Assembly: GCF_003002055.1 (NCBI RefSeq)
Contig: NZ_PVZF01000001.1
Span: forward strand, 434,001-498,000
Reading direction: 5' to 3'
DNA: 64,000 bases
Origin: Kineococcus rhizosphaerae
GTDB taxonomy: Bacteria; Actinomycetota; Actinomycetes; Actinomycetales; Kineococcaceae
Shown here: positions 26,521 to 35,030 of the stretch, piece after piece
Layout of the letters: each line of letters opens with the position of its first letter
Position numbering within the stretch: position 1 is the first letter of the stretch
Notes under the pieces: model-generated
Databases searched by the model: none
What the model was told of the DNA's origin: nothing
What the model saw: only the letters and a program-made list of their open reading frames with translations
Position numbers and translations under genes: made by a program

Positions 26521-28149
26521 TCAGGACCTCCGATCGGCGAGCCAGCCGCGGAGCAGTTCCGCGACTTCCTCGGGCTGGCGGGAGACGAGTTCGACGACCT
26601 CGGTGCGGCGGGCGGCCGCGGCCTCCAGGGCCGGGTCCACCGGTGCTGCTTCGAGCGCCACAGGCTTCTCGACCGCCGGGGCGATCTCCTTGAGCCCGTC
26701 GGCCGGGGCCGTGATGTCGCCCAGCTGGAGGGGGTCGACGTCCAGGACGTCGACCGTCTCCACCTTGCGGCGGCGGAAGGCGATCAGGATGACGATCAGC
26801 ATGATCAGGACGAGCAGGGCCAGCGCACCGGTCTTGCCGTAGCTGATGAGCTGCGCCTGCTGGTCGGCCTTCTCGGCCTTGGCCAGCTCGGCGGCGGCCG
26901 CGGTGGAGGCGGTGTTGTCGAACGCCGTCTTGACGACCGTGATCTGGTCCCCGCGGGTCGCGTCCACGCCGGCGGCCTGGGTGGCGATCTGCGTGACCTG
27001 GTTGACGTCCGCGGCCCCCGCCGCGCCCTTGGCGCCGGCGTTCAGCACGACCGAGACGGTCTGCTTGGTGACCTTGCCGGGGGCCTGCTTGACGACGGTG
27101 TTGGTCTCGTCGATCGCCGGGTTGGACGACCCGGAGGTCTTGGAGTACCCGCCGTTGCCCGAGCCGGCCGTGGAGGTGCCCGAGGGCACGGCGATGTTGT
27201 CCGGGCCCAGGACGCCCGTGGCGGCCGCCGAGCCCGACCCGTTGCCGTTGTAGACCTCCGTGCTGGTGGTCTGCGCCAGCGGGTCGATCTTCGTGGGCTG
27301 CGTGTACGTCTTGGACTGGACGGTCTTGTCGTCGAAGTCCAGGGTGGCCTTGACCGTGGCCTTGACGTTGCCCTGGCCGTAGATGCCCTCGAGGTAGGTC
27401 TGCAGGGCCGAGGAGGCCGAGGCGTTGTAGTCGGTCGTCTTCTCGTTCTGGGCGCTGGAGCCGGTGCCGTCGGAGGACAGCGTGTTGCCCTGGTCGTCGA
27501 CCACGGACACGTTCTTGGGGTCCATGCCCTCGACGCCGCCGGCGACGAGGTTGACGATCGCGGTGACGTTGTCGTTGGACAGCGTCGTGCCCGGCTTGAG
27601 CTTGAGCAGGACCGAGGCGGTGGTCGGCTTCTGCTCGTCGAGGAAGACGTCCTTCTGCGGGACGGCGAGGTTCACGATGGCCTTCTGCACGCCGTCGATC
27701 GACTCGATCGTGGTCCCGAGCTCGGACTGCAGCGCGATCTGGTACTTCTTCTGCTGCATGAACTCCGAGGTCGTCACGCCGCTGTCGTCGAGCAGGGTGT
27801 AGCCCGAGCCGGTGTCGGCGGGCAGCCCCGCGCCGGCCATCGCCAGGCGCTCGGCGTCGACCTTGTCGGCCGGCACCAGGATCGACTTGCCGCCGTCGGC
27901 GATCTGGTACTTCACGCCGTCGGCGCTCAGCTTGTCGGTGATGGCGCTGGCGTCGGTGCCCGACAGGTTCGAGAACAGGGGCGAGTACGACGGCTTGGAG
28001 GCCCACTGCGAGAACAGGACGGCGCCGCCGAGCAGGGCGGCGACCACCGCGATGACGACGGCCTTCTGGCCGGTCGAAAACGTCCGGAAACCGGAGACGA
28101 AGTTCTTGGCGTTCTCGACGATCGCCGCGCTTCCCTTGGCCTTGGCCAT
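26521..28149 (-). CDS. fliF: Flagellar MS-ring protein FliF
   Basis: A 542-aa MS-ring subunit with TM1 about 30-50 (AVVIAVVAALLGGAVLFSQW), the conserved ring-building motifs (YSPLFSNLSG, GVKYQI, FMQQKKYQIALQSELGTTIESIDGVQKAIVNLAVPQ, TASVLLKLKPGTTLS), a second TM near 440-460 and a cytoplasmic C-tail that binds FliG. ATG at 28149 overlaps the fliE stop by one base. Confidence 0.97.
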   Translation of the reverse strand: MAKAKGSAAIVENAKNFVSGFRTFSTGQKAVVIAVVAALLGGAVLFSQWASKPSYSPLFSNLSGTDASAITDKLSADGVKYQIADGGKSILVPADKVDAERLAMAGAGLPADTGSGYTLLDDSGVTTSEFMQQKKYQIALQSELGTTIESIDGVQKAIVNLAVPQKDVFLDEQKPTTASVLLKLKPGTTLSNDNVTAIVNLVAGGVEGMDPKNVSVVDDQGNTLSSDGTGSSAQNEKTTDYNASASSALQTYLEGIYGQGNVKATVKATLDFDDKTVQSKTYTQPTKIDPLAQTTSTEVYNGNGSGSAAATGVLGPDNIAVPSGTSTAGSGNGGYSKTSGSSNPAIDETNTVVKQAPGKVTKQTVSVVLNAGAKGAAGAADVNQVTQIATQAAGVDATRGDQITVVKTAFDNTASTAAAAELAKAEKADQQAQLISYGKTGALALLVLIMLIVILIAFRRRKVETVDVLDVDPLQLGDITAPADGLKEIAPAVEKPVALEAAPVDPALEAAAARRTEVVELVSRQPEEVAELLRGWLADRRS

Positions 28150-28586
28150 CAGACCTGCATCCTCATGATCTCGTTGAAGGCGTCGACCGCCTTGTTGCGG
28201 ACAGCGACGGTGAGCTGCGTGGCCAGCTGCGCTTCGTTGCTGGCGATCATGTAGTCGTGGACGTTGGTGAGGTCACCGGTGGCGGCCTTGACCGCCAGGT
28301 CGTCGGAGGTGGACTGCAGGCCCTGGAGCTTGTCGATCCCCCCCGACAGCAGGGAGGCGAAGTCCGTGCCCGAGGAGCCGTCCACCGAGGTGTTCGTGCC
28401 GATGCCGCTGATGCCCGTCGGGGCGAGGGCGGAGACCGAGCCGGTGTAGGTGGTCCCGGACCCGCCGCCGATCGCGCTGGTCATCTGGGCGTTGTCGGTG
28501 TCGGCGATCCCCTGGCCGTAGCCGGCGGCCAGCGTCCCCAGGGAGCTGGCGACGTCGCCGACGCCACCGATCGATTCGATGCTCAC
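28149..28586 (-). CDS. fliE: Flagellar hook-basal body protein FliE (long)
   Basis: A 145-aa protein. The conserved FliE part is the C-terminal half (FASLLSGGIDKLQGLQSTSDDLAVKAATGDLTNVHDYMIASNEAQLATQLTVAVRNKAVDAFNEIMRMQV). About 60 extra Ser/Gly/Thr-rich residues precede it compared with the usual ~100-aa FliE. It joins the MS ring to the rod. GTG at 28586 lies 5 bp after flgC. Confidence 0.93.
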   Translation of the reverse strand: MSIESIGGVGDVASSLGTLAAGYGQGIADTDNAQMTSAIGGGSGTTYTGSVSALAPTGISGIGTNTSVDGSSGTDFASLLSGGIDKLQGLQSTSDDLAVKAATGDLTNVHDYMIASNEAQLATQLTVAVRNKAVDAFNEIMRMQV

Positions 28587-28591
28587 CTACC

Positions 28592-28987
28592 TCACCCCTT
28601 CCCGAGCTGCAGGGCGGAGGTGTAGGCCTCCTTGGCGGTGGTGATGGTCTGCAGGTTCGCCTGGTAGGCGCGCTGGGCCATCATCAGGCTCGTCATCTGG
28701 CTCGACATGTCGATGTCGGGGTACTTGACGTAGCCCTGGGCGTCGGCGAGGGGGTTGGTGGGCTCGTACACCCGCCGGCCCTCCGCGCTGCCGGTGACGA
28801 CGCCGGCGACCTGCGTGCCCTTGCCGTCGGCGGCCTCGGCGGCCACGACGTACTTGGCCTCGTAGGCGGGGTCCGACGTGCGGGTCGCGGTGTTGATGTT
28901 CGCCAGGTTGTCGCTGACGGCGTCCATCCACTTGCGGTTCACGGTGACGCCGGTGCCGGCGATGCCGATCGCGTCGAAGATGCTCAT
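28592..28987 (-). CDS. flgC: Flagellar rod protein FlgC
   Basis: A 131-aa proximal rod protein with the paired terminal motifs of rod proteins: VNRKWMDAVSDNLANINTA near the start and MTSLMMAQRAYQANLQTITTAKEAYTSALQLGKG at the end, plus YVKYPDIDMSSQM. ATG at 28987 lies 52 bp after flgB. Length is normal. Confidence 0.96.
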   Translation of the reverse strand: MSIFDAIGIAGTGVTVNRKWMDAVSDNLANINTATRTSDPAYEAKYVVAAEAADGKGTQVAGVVTGSAEGRRVYEPTNPLADAQGYVKYPDIDMSSQMTSLMMAQRAYQANLQTITTAKEAYTSALQLGKG

Positions 28988-29039
28988 GGGTTCGCTCCGG
29001 ATGTCAGGTCAGGGGACGGGGATCAGTGCCGATCCGGCG

Positions 29040-29390
29040 TCATTGGCTGCTCATCGCGGTGCGCAGCAACGAGTACTTGGAGTTCAGCGCGCTCAGCACC
29101 GTCTGGTAGCTGAGGTTGGTCGAGATGTTCGAGATCGTCTCCTCGTCGAGGTTGACGTTGTTGCCGTCCTCGCGGGTCGGCTCCAGCGACTTCTTCGTGG
29201 AGATGCCGGAGGTCGCGGCCGAGGCCGGGTCCCCGCTGGCGATGGCGCCGGCCAGGGCGTCCTCGAACTGCACCTTGTTGGCGAGGTAGCCCTTGGTGTT
29301 GATGTTGGCGATGTTGTCGGCGATGGCCCGCTGGCGCGCCTGCAGACCGTTCAACGCGGTGTGCAGTGCGACGCTGGTGAGATCGGACAC
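29040..29390 (-). CDS. flgB: Flagellar rod protein FlgB
   Basis: A 116-aa rod protein: VALHTALNGLQARQRAIADNIANINTKGYLANKVQFEDAL at the N-terminus and LSALNSKYSLLRTAMSSQ at the C-terminus. GTG at 29390 is preferred over the upstream in-frame codon at 29465 because GGAGGG sits just before it and the protein then begins at the family's usual place. First gene of the large flgB-to-flgE unit. Confidence 0.94.
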   Translation of the reverse strand: MSDLTSVALHTALNGLQARQRAIADNIANINTKGYLANKVQFEDALAGAIASGDPASAATSGISTKKSLEPTREDGNNVNLDEETISNISTNLSYQTVLSALNSKYSLLRTAMSSQ

Positions 29391-29466
29391 GGGGCCACCC
29401 TCCGGGGTTTCGAACTGCTGGGTTTCGTTCTGGCCGTGAGGCCGGGGTTCTTGAGGCTCAGACACT

Positions 29467-29495
29467 CCTTCGGCCCACCGGGGCGGGTCCTTGAG
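29467..29495 (-). promoter_or_regulatory. FliA-like promoter of the flgB operon
   Basis: Minus strand CTCA (29495-29492, in CTCAAGG), 17-bp spacer, GCCGAAGG (29474-29467). Predicted leader about 70 nt to the flgB GTG. Confidence 0.7.
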
Positions 29496-29745
29496 CCCCG
29501 ATCGGTGTGCGGGACCACCGATCTGCGGTGGGTCCTCCGGTCGTGGTCACGGGCGTCACTCGAACGGCGGTACCCCCACTGCACCCACCACGCTCCGTGG
29601 GCACCGGCGCCCCACCAGCACCACCTGCGGGCGCCGGACGACCACTCCACCGGCGGCCTCGGCCGGTGCCTCGACCGGCCCGGCCGGGCTCACGGTGAGT
29701 GCCCGTTGCGCCGGACGGGTGACCCCCGATCAGCGCACCCGCCCC

Positions 29746-29774
29746 CTCAAGGTCCTGCGCCGGACTGCCGAGAC
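29746..29774 (+). promoter_or_regulatory. FliA-like promoter of the stator-like pair
   Basis: Plus strand CTCA (29746-29749, in CTCAAGG), 17-bp spacer, GCCGAGAC (29767-29774). It is the same architecture as the flgB promoter on the other strand and places this pair in the flagellar regulon. Confidence 0.65.
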
Positions 29775-29809
29775 ACGGGGCAGCGAACACCCGTCACGCC
29801 CGAGTCCCA

Positions 29810-29857
29810 CGTGCTGCCGGACGTGCTGCCGGACCAGTTGCCGGACCTGTTGCCACG
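29810..29857. repeat. 12-bp tandem repeat in the leader of the stator-like gene
   Basis: Two identical units cgtgctgccgga (29810-29821, 29822-29833) are followed by two degenerate copies (ccagttgccgga, cctgttgcc). They lie between the predicted transcription start and the start codon. Confidence 0.75.
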
Positions 29858-29887
29858 TGAAGTCGACGAGAAGGAACCGCCACCACC

Positions 29888-32017
29888 ATGGACGACGCGC
29901 ACCTGCTCCCCCAGCGCTCCCCCGAGACCCCCGTCGAGAGCTCCCCCGAGAGCTTCGTCGAGAGCTCCACCGAGAGCTCCGCCGAGCCGGGGGGAGAGCT
30001 GTCGCAGCTGGCCGACCAGGCCCTGCAGCTGGCCGGCGCCGAACCCTCCGAGCACCGCGCGGAGGTGCTGCGGCAGCTGGCCTTCGCCGTGCGCACCGAG
30101 GCCGACGGCGGCGACGGCCGGCTGGGCCGGTGGGCCGACGCGGACCTGTTCGAGGTCCTCGACGTCGACGCCGCCGTCGCCCCGCTGGAGCTGCGCCGCA
30201 GCGTCCTGCGCTCGGGCTCGCTGCGCACCATCCTGGTCTTCGCGCCGATCATGGTGACGTGGATCGGCCTGCTGTTCGCCGGCCGCGCCTACGGCGCCAT
30301 GAGCGCCGCCGGGCAGGCCGACGGCGGGGAGTCGTTCCTGCAGCTGTGGCTGACGGGGTTCGGGGGGCGCACGTTCTTCTCCCTGGACCGCGTCGCCGAG
30401 CTCGCCGTGGTCCTCATCACCGCGGCCATCACCGTCGCGGTGGCCACCGACCGCCGCCAGCGCGTCGACGACCTGGCCGCCGCCCACGCCGACGAGTCCC
30501 ACCGGCAACTCCTGCGCGGTTTCGCCGCTCGCGCCACCCTCGTGCTGGCCCCCTTCCGCAGCAACGCCGCCGAACAGCTCGGCGCCCACTTCGAGCGCGG
30601 CCTGACCGAGCTCGGGCGCCTGGTCTCCGAGACCATCCGCCTGCACGCCGACACCAGCGAGCTGGTCGCCACCGTCCGCGCCTCGGCCCAGCACGCGATC
30701 ACCGCCGCCGAGCTGGCCAACACCGGCGGCGCCGACGTCGCCCGCGCCGCGACCGAGCTGCAGACCGCCGTCACCGAGGCCGTCAGCACCCACGGCGCGC
30801 TCATCGCCGCCGACCGCGAGCAGCACACCCGCACCCTGGCCGAGTCGACCACGACGCTGACCGAGCACCTCGAATCCGTGCGCGCTGGCACCGCCGAGGC
30901 GCTGCGCGAGGGGCTGCAGGGCCGCGACCGGGTCCTGTCCGCCGTCGAGGGCGTCTCCTCGGCCGTCGAGGCCCTCTCGACCCAGACCCGCGAGTCCATC
31001 ACCGAGCTGTCCAGCGCCGCGGCGACCATGAGCCGGCACTCCGCCGACTTCGGCGAGGCCGTCACCGGCCACGTCGCCGCCCTGTCGACCACGGCCCGCG
31101 AGTCCGTCGAGACGATGCACGCGACCGTCGTCGCCAGCGTCCAGCAGGTCACGACCATGACCGGCGAGGCCTTCAGCGAGCACGTCTCGGCCTCGGCCGA
31201 GAACGCCGCGCGCACCATGGAGACCCTGCGCCGCGACGTCGAGCGGACCTCCGAGGCCGCCGAGGTCGCCCTGGGCACCGCCACCGACGTCCTGGCCGCC
31301 GCCACCGAGGCCGCCGACCGCCGCGTGCGCCACGAGGAGCGCCTCGCGGACCTGCTCGCCACCCAGAACGAGGTCCTGGACTCCTGGCGGGGCATCGAGA
31401 ACCGCCTCGTCGAGGCCGCCCACGACATGCGCTCGGTGCCGCGCTGGCTGGAGAAGGTCCAGCACGAGCACGCCGACGCCACCGGCCGCGCGCTGCGCAG
31501 CATCGGCTCGACGCTGCGCGAGGACGTCTCGGCCGCGGTCGGCCAGACCCTGGCCATGGCCGGCGAGGACCACGTCCGGCAGGTCAACCGCGCCTACCGC
31601 GACGCCGCGCGCTCCCTGACCCAGGACCTCACCCAGACCCTGAACAACGAGCTGGGCACCGTCGTCGACCACGTCATGGACGGCCTGTCGCGCCAGGTGG
31701 AGACGCTGCCCGAGCGCATCGCGATCGCCTCGGCGCGCCAGCAGCAGCGCACCGCGCCCGCAGCCCCGGCGCCCACCCACGCTCCCGTCCGCGCGTCCGT
31801 CGCGCCCCAGCCGCAGCGCCGTCCCGAGCCGCGTCCCGAGCTCCGTCCGGAGCCGCGTCCCGAGCCCCGCGTCGAGCGCGCCCCGCAGCCGCAGCCCGAA
31901 CCCCAGCGCCGCGTCGTGCGCGCCCCCGAGCCCGAGGTCGAGGAGCAGTTCGTGGCTGTCGCGCCCCGCACCCTGCAGGACCTGGCCGCCCGTCGCTACC
32001 AGCGGGTCGGCCAGTGA
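29888..32017 (+). CDS. Two-TM membrane protein with long coiled-coil tail (stator A-like, unassigned)
   Basis: I do not recognise a named family. The 709-aa protein has a Ser/Glu/Pro N-tail, a small helical domain (about 35-105), TM1 about 111-135, a ~25-residue external loop, TM2 about 165-187, then ~450 residues of Ala/Thr/Glu/Ser-rich heptad-like helix (about 190-640) and a Pro/Arg-rich tail. It lacks the MCP hairpin tip. A membrane base with a long cytoplasmic tail, directly followed by a one-pass protein with an Asp in its TM, resembles the ZorA-ZorB arrangement; MotA has four TMs, so homology is not claimed. ATG at 29888 has GAAGGAA upstream and a flagellar-type promoter. Confidence 0.75.
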   Translation: MDDAHLLPQRSPETPVESSPESFVESSTESSAEPGGELSQLADQALQLAGAEPSEHRAEVLRQLAFAVRTEADGGDGRLGRWADADLFEVLDVDAAVAPLELRRSVLRSGSLRTILVFAPIMVTWIGLLFAGRAYGAMSAAGQADGGESFLQLWLTGFGGRTFFSLDRVAELAVVLITAAITVAVATDRRQRVDDLAAAHADESHRQLLRGFAARATLVLAPFRSNAAEQLGAHFERGLTELGRLVSETIRLHADTSELVATVRASAQHAITAAELANTGGADVARAATELQTAVTEAVSTHGALIAADREQHTRTLAESTTTLTEHLESVRAGTAEALREGLQGRDRVLSAVEGVSSAVEALSTQTRESITELSSAAATMSRHSADFGEAVTGHVAALSTTARESVETMHATVVASVQQVTTMTGEAFSEHVSASAENAARTMETLRRDVERTSEAAEVALGTATDVLAAATEAADRRVRHEERLADLLATQNEVLDSWRGIENRLVEAAHDMRSVPRWLEKVQHEHADATGRALRSIGSTLREDVSAAVGQTLAMAGEDHVRQVNRAYRDAARSLTQDLTQTLNNELGTVVDHVMDGLSRQVETLPERIAIASARQQQRTAPAAPAPTHAPVRASVAPQPQRRPEPRPELRPEPRPEPRVERAPQPQPEPQRRVVRAPEPEVEEQFVAVAPRTLQDLAARRYQRVGQ

Positions 32018-32595
32018 GGCGCCCCGCCGCGGGCCGCGGGCGCGGCCGCCGCGAGAACGCGACCGTCGGCCTGGCCGGCTGGGTCTTCGCCGACGCCCTG
32101 CTCGCGCTGACGATCATCGGCCTCGCGGCCGGTGGCGCGGTCCACGCCGGCGACGACTCCGCCGGTGAGTCGCGCACCGCCGCGACGGCGGTCGCCGCAA
32201 CCGTCGCCCCCGCCCCGACCCCCGTGCCCACCGTGACGGTCACGGCCCCCGCCCCGGACCCGGTGCCCTCGATGCCCGCGGGCGTCGCGCAGGCCCCCGT
32301 GGTCCTGCAGGTCAGCGTCGACAGCTCCTCCGACGACGCGATCCGCGCCTCGGTCGCCGCCGCCGTGCAGGACCTGGCCGCCCAGGGCCGCCGGGCCGCC
32401 TTCGTGCTGACCTTCGGCACGGCGACCGACCCCGGCGCGGGGACCGCGCTGGCCCGCAGGGTCAACGCCCAGCTCGACGTCGCCTCCCCCGGCGTCTTCC
32501 AGGGCTCGGCCAAGCGCGACTTCTGGCGCGCGGTCAACGCCCAGTCCCCGCAGGCCGGTGTCGTGCAGCTTGAGCTGTACCTGCTGCAGCAGTGA
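32014..32595 (+). CDS. One-TM protein with intramembrane Asp (stator B-like, unassigned)
   Basis: A 193-aa protein translated from GTG at 32014, overlapping the preceding stop (GTGA), so the two are coupled. A basic N-terminus (RRPAAGRGRGRR) precedes one TM helix with the motif GWVFADALLALTIIGLAAG; its Asp27 falls where MotB/ZorB-type proteins carry the ion-binding aspartate. A Thr/Pro/Val-rich linker (about 45-90) leads to a small extracytoplasmic alpha/beta domain (about 95-193: VVLQVSVDSSSDDAIRASV, AFVLTFG, VVQLELYLLQQ). I cannot show an OmpA-type peptidoglycan-binding loop in it. The ion-channel role is inference from topology, the Asp and pairing. Confidence 0.75.
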   Translation: MRRPAAGRGRGRRENATVGLAGWVFADALLALTIIGLAAGGAVHAGDDSAGESRTAATAVAATVAPAPTPVPTVTVTAPAPDPVPSMPAGVAQAPVVLQVSVDSSSDDAIRASVAAAVQDLAAQGRRAAFVLTFGTATDPGAGTALARRVNAQLDVASPGVFQGSAKRDFWRAVNAQSPQAGVVQLELYLLQQ

Positions 32596-32637
32596 GCCGG
32601 CCGCACCGGGCCGGGTGAGCGGGCACCGCCACCCCTC

Positions 32638-32674
32638 GATCGAGGCCCCCACCCGCCGGGTGGGGGCCTCGATC
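32638..32674 (+). terminator. Terminator after the stator-like pair
   Basis: Perfect 17-bp arms (32638-32654 and 32658-32674) with a 3-nt loop lie 42 bp past the stop. They isolate the pair from the cyclase gene that follows. Confidence 0.85.
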
Positions 32675-32708
32675 CGCTTGCGGCCCGCGTGCGGCGGAGC
32701 CCGGGACG

Positions 32709-32737
32709 CTCAAGGCGGTGGGCCCAGTGGTCGATCC
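32709..32737 (+). promoter_or_regulatory. FliA-like promoter of the diguanylate cyclase (leaderless)
   Basis: CTCA (32709-32712, in CTCAAGG), 17-bp spacer, GTCGATCC (32730-32737; one mismatch to GCCGA). A GTG in frame with the cyclase begins 8 nt later at 32745, the same spacing as at fliM and the kinase gene. Confidence 0.5.
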
Positions 32738-32744
32738 GTGCGAG

Positions 32745-35030
32745 GTGGCCCCTCGTCCGCCCTCGCCGGGCACCGCGCGCACCGTCGCGGTGCACGTGGG
32801 GTTCGCGTGCGCCTACACCCTCGCCGTCGTCGTCGGCCGCGGCACCCGGCTGCCCGGCTCGACGCTGGCCCTGGTGTGGCCGGCCGCCGCGGTGGCGTTC
32901 GTGTGGCTGGCCCAGGTCTGGCGCGACCGGCGCGCGGTGGCGGCGGTCACGGCCGCGGTCGCGGTGCTGTCGGGGCTGCTGAACACCGTCACCGGCACCG
33001 GACCGGCGCTGGGTGCGGTGTTCGGGCTCGCCAACGGCGCGCAGGCGTTCGTCTCGTGCGCGGTGACGCACCGGCTGCAGACCCGGGCGGGCACGCAGCC
33101 GTGGCGGTTGCGGGTCCCGGCGGACCTGTCGGCCCTGGTCGTCGGGTCCACGGCCGGGGCGGCGGCCGCGACGTGCATCGGGCCCCTGGCCCTGCTCCTG
33201 CTGGACGGGGTCCCCTGGACCCAGTCGGCCGGGGCCTGGTTGCTGCGCAACGCGGCCAGCACCTTCGTCTTCGCCGCGCTCGCGCTGCGGCTGGGCGACC
33301 GGGGCCTGGCGCGCACGACGCCCGGCCCCGGGCGCCCTGAGGTCCTCGCGGCCGTCGTGGTCGTCGCCGCCGCCTACACCGTGGTCTTCGCCCAGCCGCA
33401 GCACCTGCCGGTGGCCTTCACGCTGCTGCCGGCCAGCATGTGGATCGCGCTGCGCTTCCGCACCACGGCCACCGCCGGGCACGTCCTGGTCGTCGGGGTG
33501 TGGGTCGTGACGCTCACCATGGCCGGGCGGGGCCCGTTCTCGGTGGGCACCCCGGTGACACGGGTGCTGCTGGCCCAGGGGTTCGTGACGGTCGTCGCGC
33601 TGGCCTCCCTCGTCCTGGCCCTGATCCGCGACGACCGGCTGGTCCTGGTGGCCGGCCTGCGCCGGGCTCAGGAGGAGTCCGAGGCCCAGGCCGCGCTGCT
33701 GCAGACCGTCTTCGAGAGCACCGGGGACGCCCTGAGCGTGTTCGACGCCCGGGGCACGGCGCTGCTGCTCAACCCGGCCGCCGCGGCGCTGTTCCCCTAC
33801 CTGGCCGCCGGGGCCCCGATGGAGCGCTGGAGCGGGCAGGTCCAGGTCCGGCGGCCCGACGGGCGGCCGTGGGAGACGGCCGACCTGCCGGTCGCCCGGG
33901 CCCTGCGCGGGGAGACGGTCGAGCCGACCGACATGCTGGTGCGGACCGCGGGCGCCGCGGAGGGGTTGCTGAGCGTGGGCGCCCACCCGCTGCCGGCCAG
34001 CACCGGTGAGCACTGGGCCGGCGGCGCGGTCGTGGCCGCGCGCGACGTCACGGCCGAGCGGGCGGCCGTGGCCCGGCTCGCCGCGTCCGAGCGACGGTTC
34101 CGAGCCGCCTTCGACACCGCCCCCGTGGGGATGATGGTCGTCGGCCTGGCCGGTGCGGAGGCCGCGCAGATCCTGCAGGTCAACGCGACGCTGTGCGAGT
34201 TCACCGGGTTCGCCGCCTGGGAACTGCTGCAGCTGGACGTCCACGCCCTGACCCACCCCGACGACCGCGCCGACTGCGTCAGCGCGTTCGCGCCCTTCCT
34301 GTCCGGGGACGTGACGCAGGCCCGCCAGGAGAAGCGCTACCAGCACGCCGACGGCCGGACCCGCTGGGGCCTGATGTCGGCCACCATGCTGACCGAAGCC
34401 GGCTGGGGCGGTGCCACCGGGACCGGCGACGAGCCCTACCTGCTGTGCCTCATCGAGGACGTCACGGCGCGCAAGGCCGCCGAGCGGCTGCTGCGGCACC
34501 AGGCGCTGCACGACTCCCTGACGGGTCTGCCGAACCGGGTCCTGCTGCGCGACCGCCTGACCCACGCGCTGGCCGCGGCGCGGCGCGAGCCGGCGCAGGT
34601 GGGAGTGCTGTTCATCGACCTCGACGGGTTCAAGGCCGTCAACGACGCCGCCGGTCACGCGGCGGGTGACGAACTGCTGCAGCAGGTCGCCGACCGGTTC
34701 AGCACGTGCCTGCGCCCCGAGGACACGCTGGCGCGCTGCGGCGGGGACGAGTTCGCGGTGGTCTGCCCCGACCTGGTCCTGTCCGGCCGGGGGCAGGAGG
34801 AGACGGTGCTGCAGGCGATCGCGGACCGGCTGCGGGAGTGCCTGGCCACTCCCTTCGCGCTCACCGCGGGGACCTACTCGGTCGGGGCCAGCGTCGGGAC
34901 GACGTGGGCGAGGCCGGTCGCCGGCCGCGACGACGCCGACGTGGCCGAGGCGGCGCTGGCCGTGGCGGACGAGGCGATGTACGCCGCGAAGCGGCGCGGC
35001 AGGGTCAGGCCGGTCCCGTCGCGCGGCTGA
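32745..35030 (+). CDS. MASE1-like membrane diguanylate cyclase (PAS-PAS-GGDEF)
   Basis: About 761 aa from GTG 32745; GTG codons at 32718 and 32727 are in-frame alternatives, but 32745 fits the promoter spacing. A MASE1-type multi-TM sensor (about 1-300, with TLALVWPAAAVAFVW) precedes two PAS domains (about 315-430 and 445-570) and a GGDEF domain. The active site reads RCGGDEFAVV and is preceded by RPED in the position of the RxxD inhibitory I-site, so product feedback is expected. It makes cyclic di-GMP, which commonly opposes flagellar motility. The 3' end overlaps the convergent phosphatase gene by 26 bp. Confidence 0.9.
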   Translation: MAPRPPSPGTARTVAVHVGFACAYTLAVVVGRGTRLPGSTLALVWPAAAVAFVWLAQVWRDRRAVAAVTAAVAVLSGLLNTVTGTGPALGAVFGLANGAQAFVSCAVTHRLQTRAGTQPWRLRVPADLSALVVGSTAGAAAATCIGPLALLLLDGVPWTQSAGAWLLRNAASTFVFAALALRLGDRGLARTTPGPGRPEVLAAVVVVAAAYTVVFAQPQHLPVAFTLLPASMWIALRFRTTATAGHVLVVGVWVVTLTMAGRGPFSVGTPVTRVLLAQGFVTVVALASLVLALIRDDRLVLVAGLRRAQEESEAQAALLQTVFESTGDALSVFDARGTALLLNPAAAALFPYLAAGAPMERWSGQVQVRRPDGRPWETADLPVARALRGETVEPTDMLVRTAGAAEGLLSVGAHPLPASTGEHWAGGAVVAARDVTAERAAVARLAASERRFRAAFDTAPVGMMVVGLAGAEAAQILQVNATLCEFTGFAAWELLQLDVHALTHPDDRADCVSAFAPFLSGDVTQARQEKRYQHADGRTRWGLMSATMLTEAGWGGATGTGDEPYLLCLIEDVTARKAAERLLRHQALHDSLTGLPNRVLLRDRLTHALAAARREPAQVGVLFIDLDGFKAVNDAAGHAAGDELLQQVADRFSTCLRPEDTLARCGGDEFAVVCPDLVLSGRGQEETVLQAIADRLRECLATPFALTAGTYSVGASVGTTWARPVAGRDDADVAEAALAVADEAMYAAKRRGRVRPVPSRG

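Larger units (their letters stand above)
29391..29887. other. Divergent control region between flgB and the stator-like pair
   Basis: This 497-bp gap carries no supported gene. It holds a minus-strand flagellar promoter (29467-29495), a plus-strand promoter of the same type (29746-29774) and a 12-bp tandem repeat in the plus-strand leader. Opposing short open frames here lack Shine-Dalgarno sites and family features. Confidence 0.7.

Noticed and set aside
1-29390. Virulence-type type III secretion system
   Set aside because: Rod, hook, flagellin, stator and FliK genes show it is a flagellum; no secretin or needle gene is present.
29888-32017. Methyl-accepting chemotaxis protein
   Set aside because: Two TMs and a long coiled coil are present, but the highly conserved signalling hairpin tip is missing.
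29888-32595. Canonical Zorya defence system
   Set aside because: Only an A/B-like pair is present; no ZorC, ZorD (helicase/nuclease) or ZorE-like gene follows, and the promoter type ties the pair to flagella.
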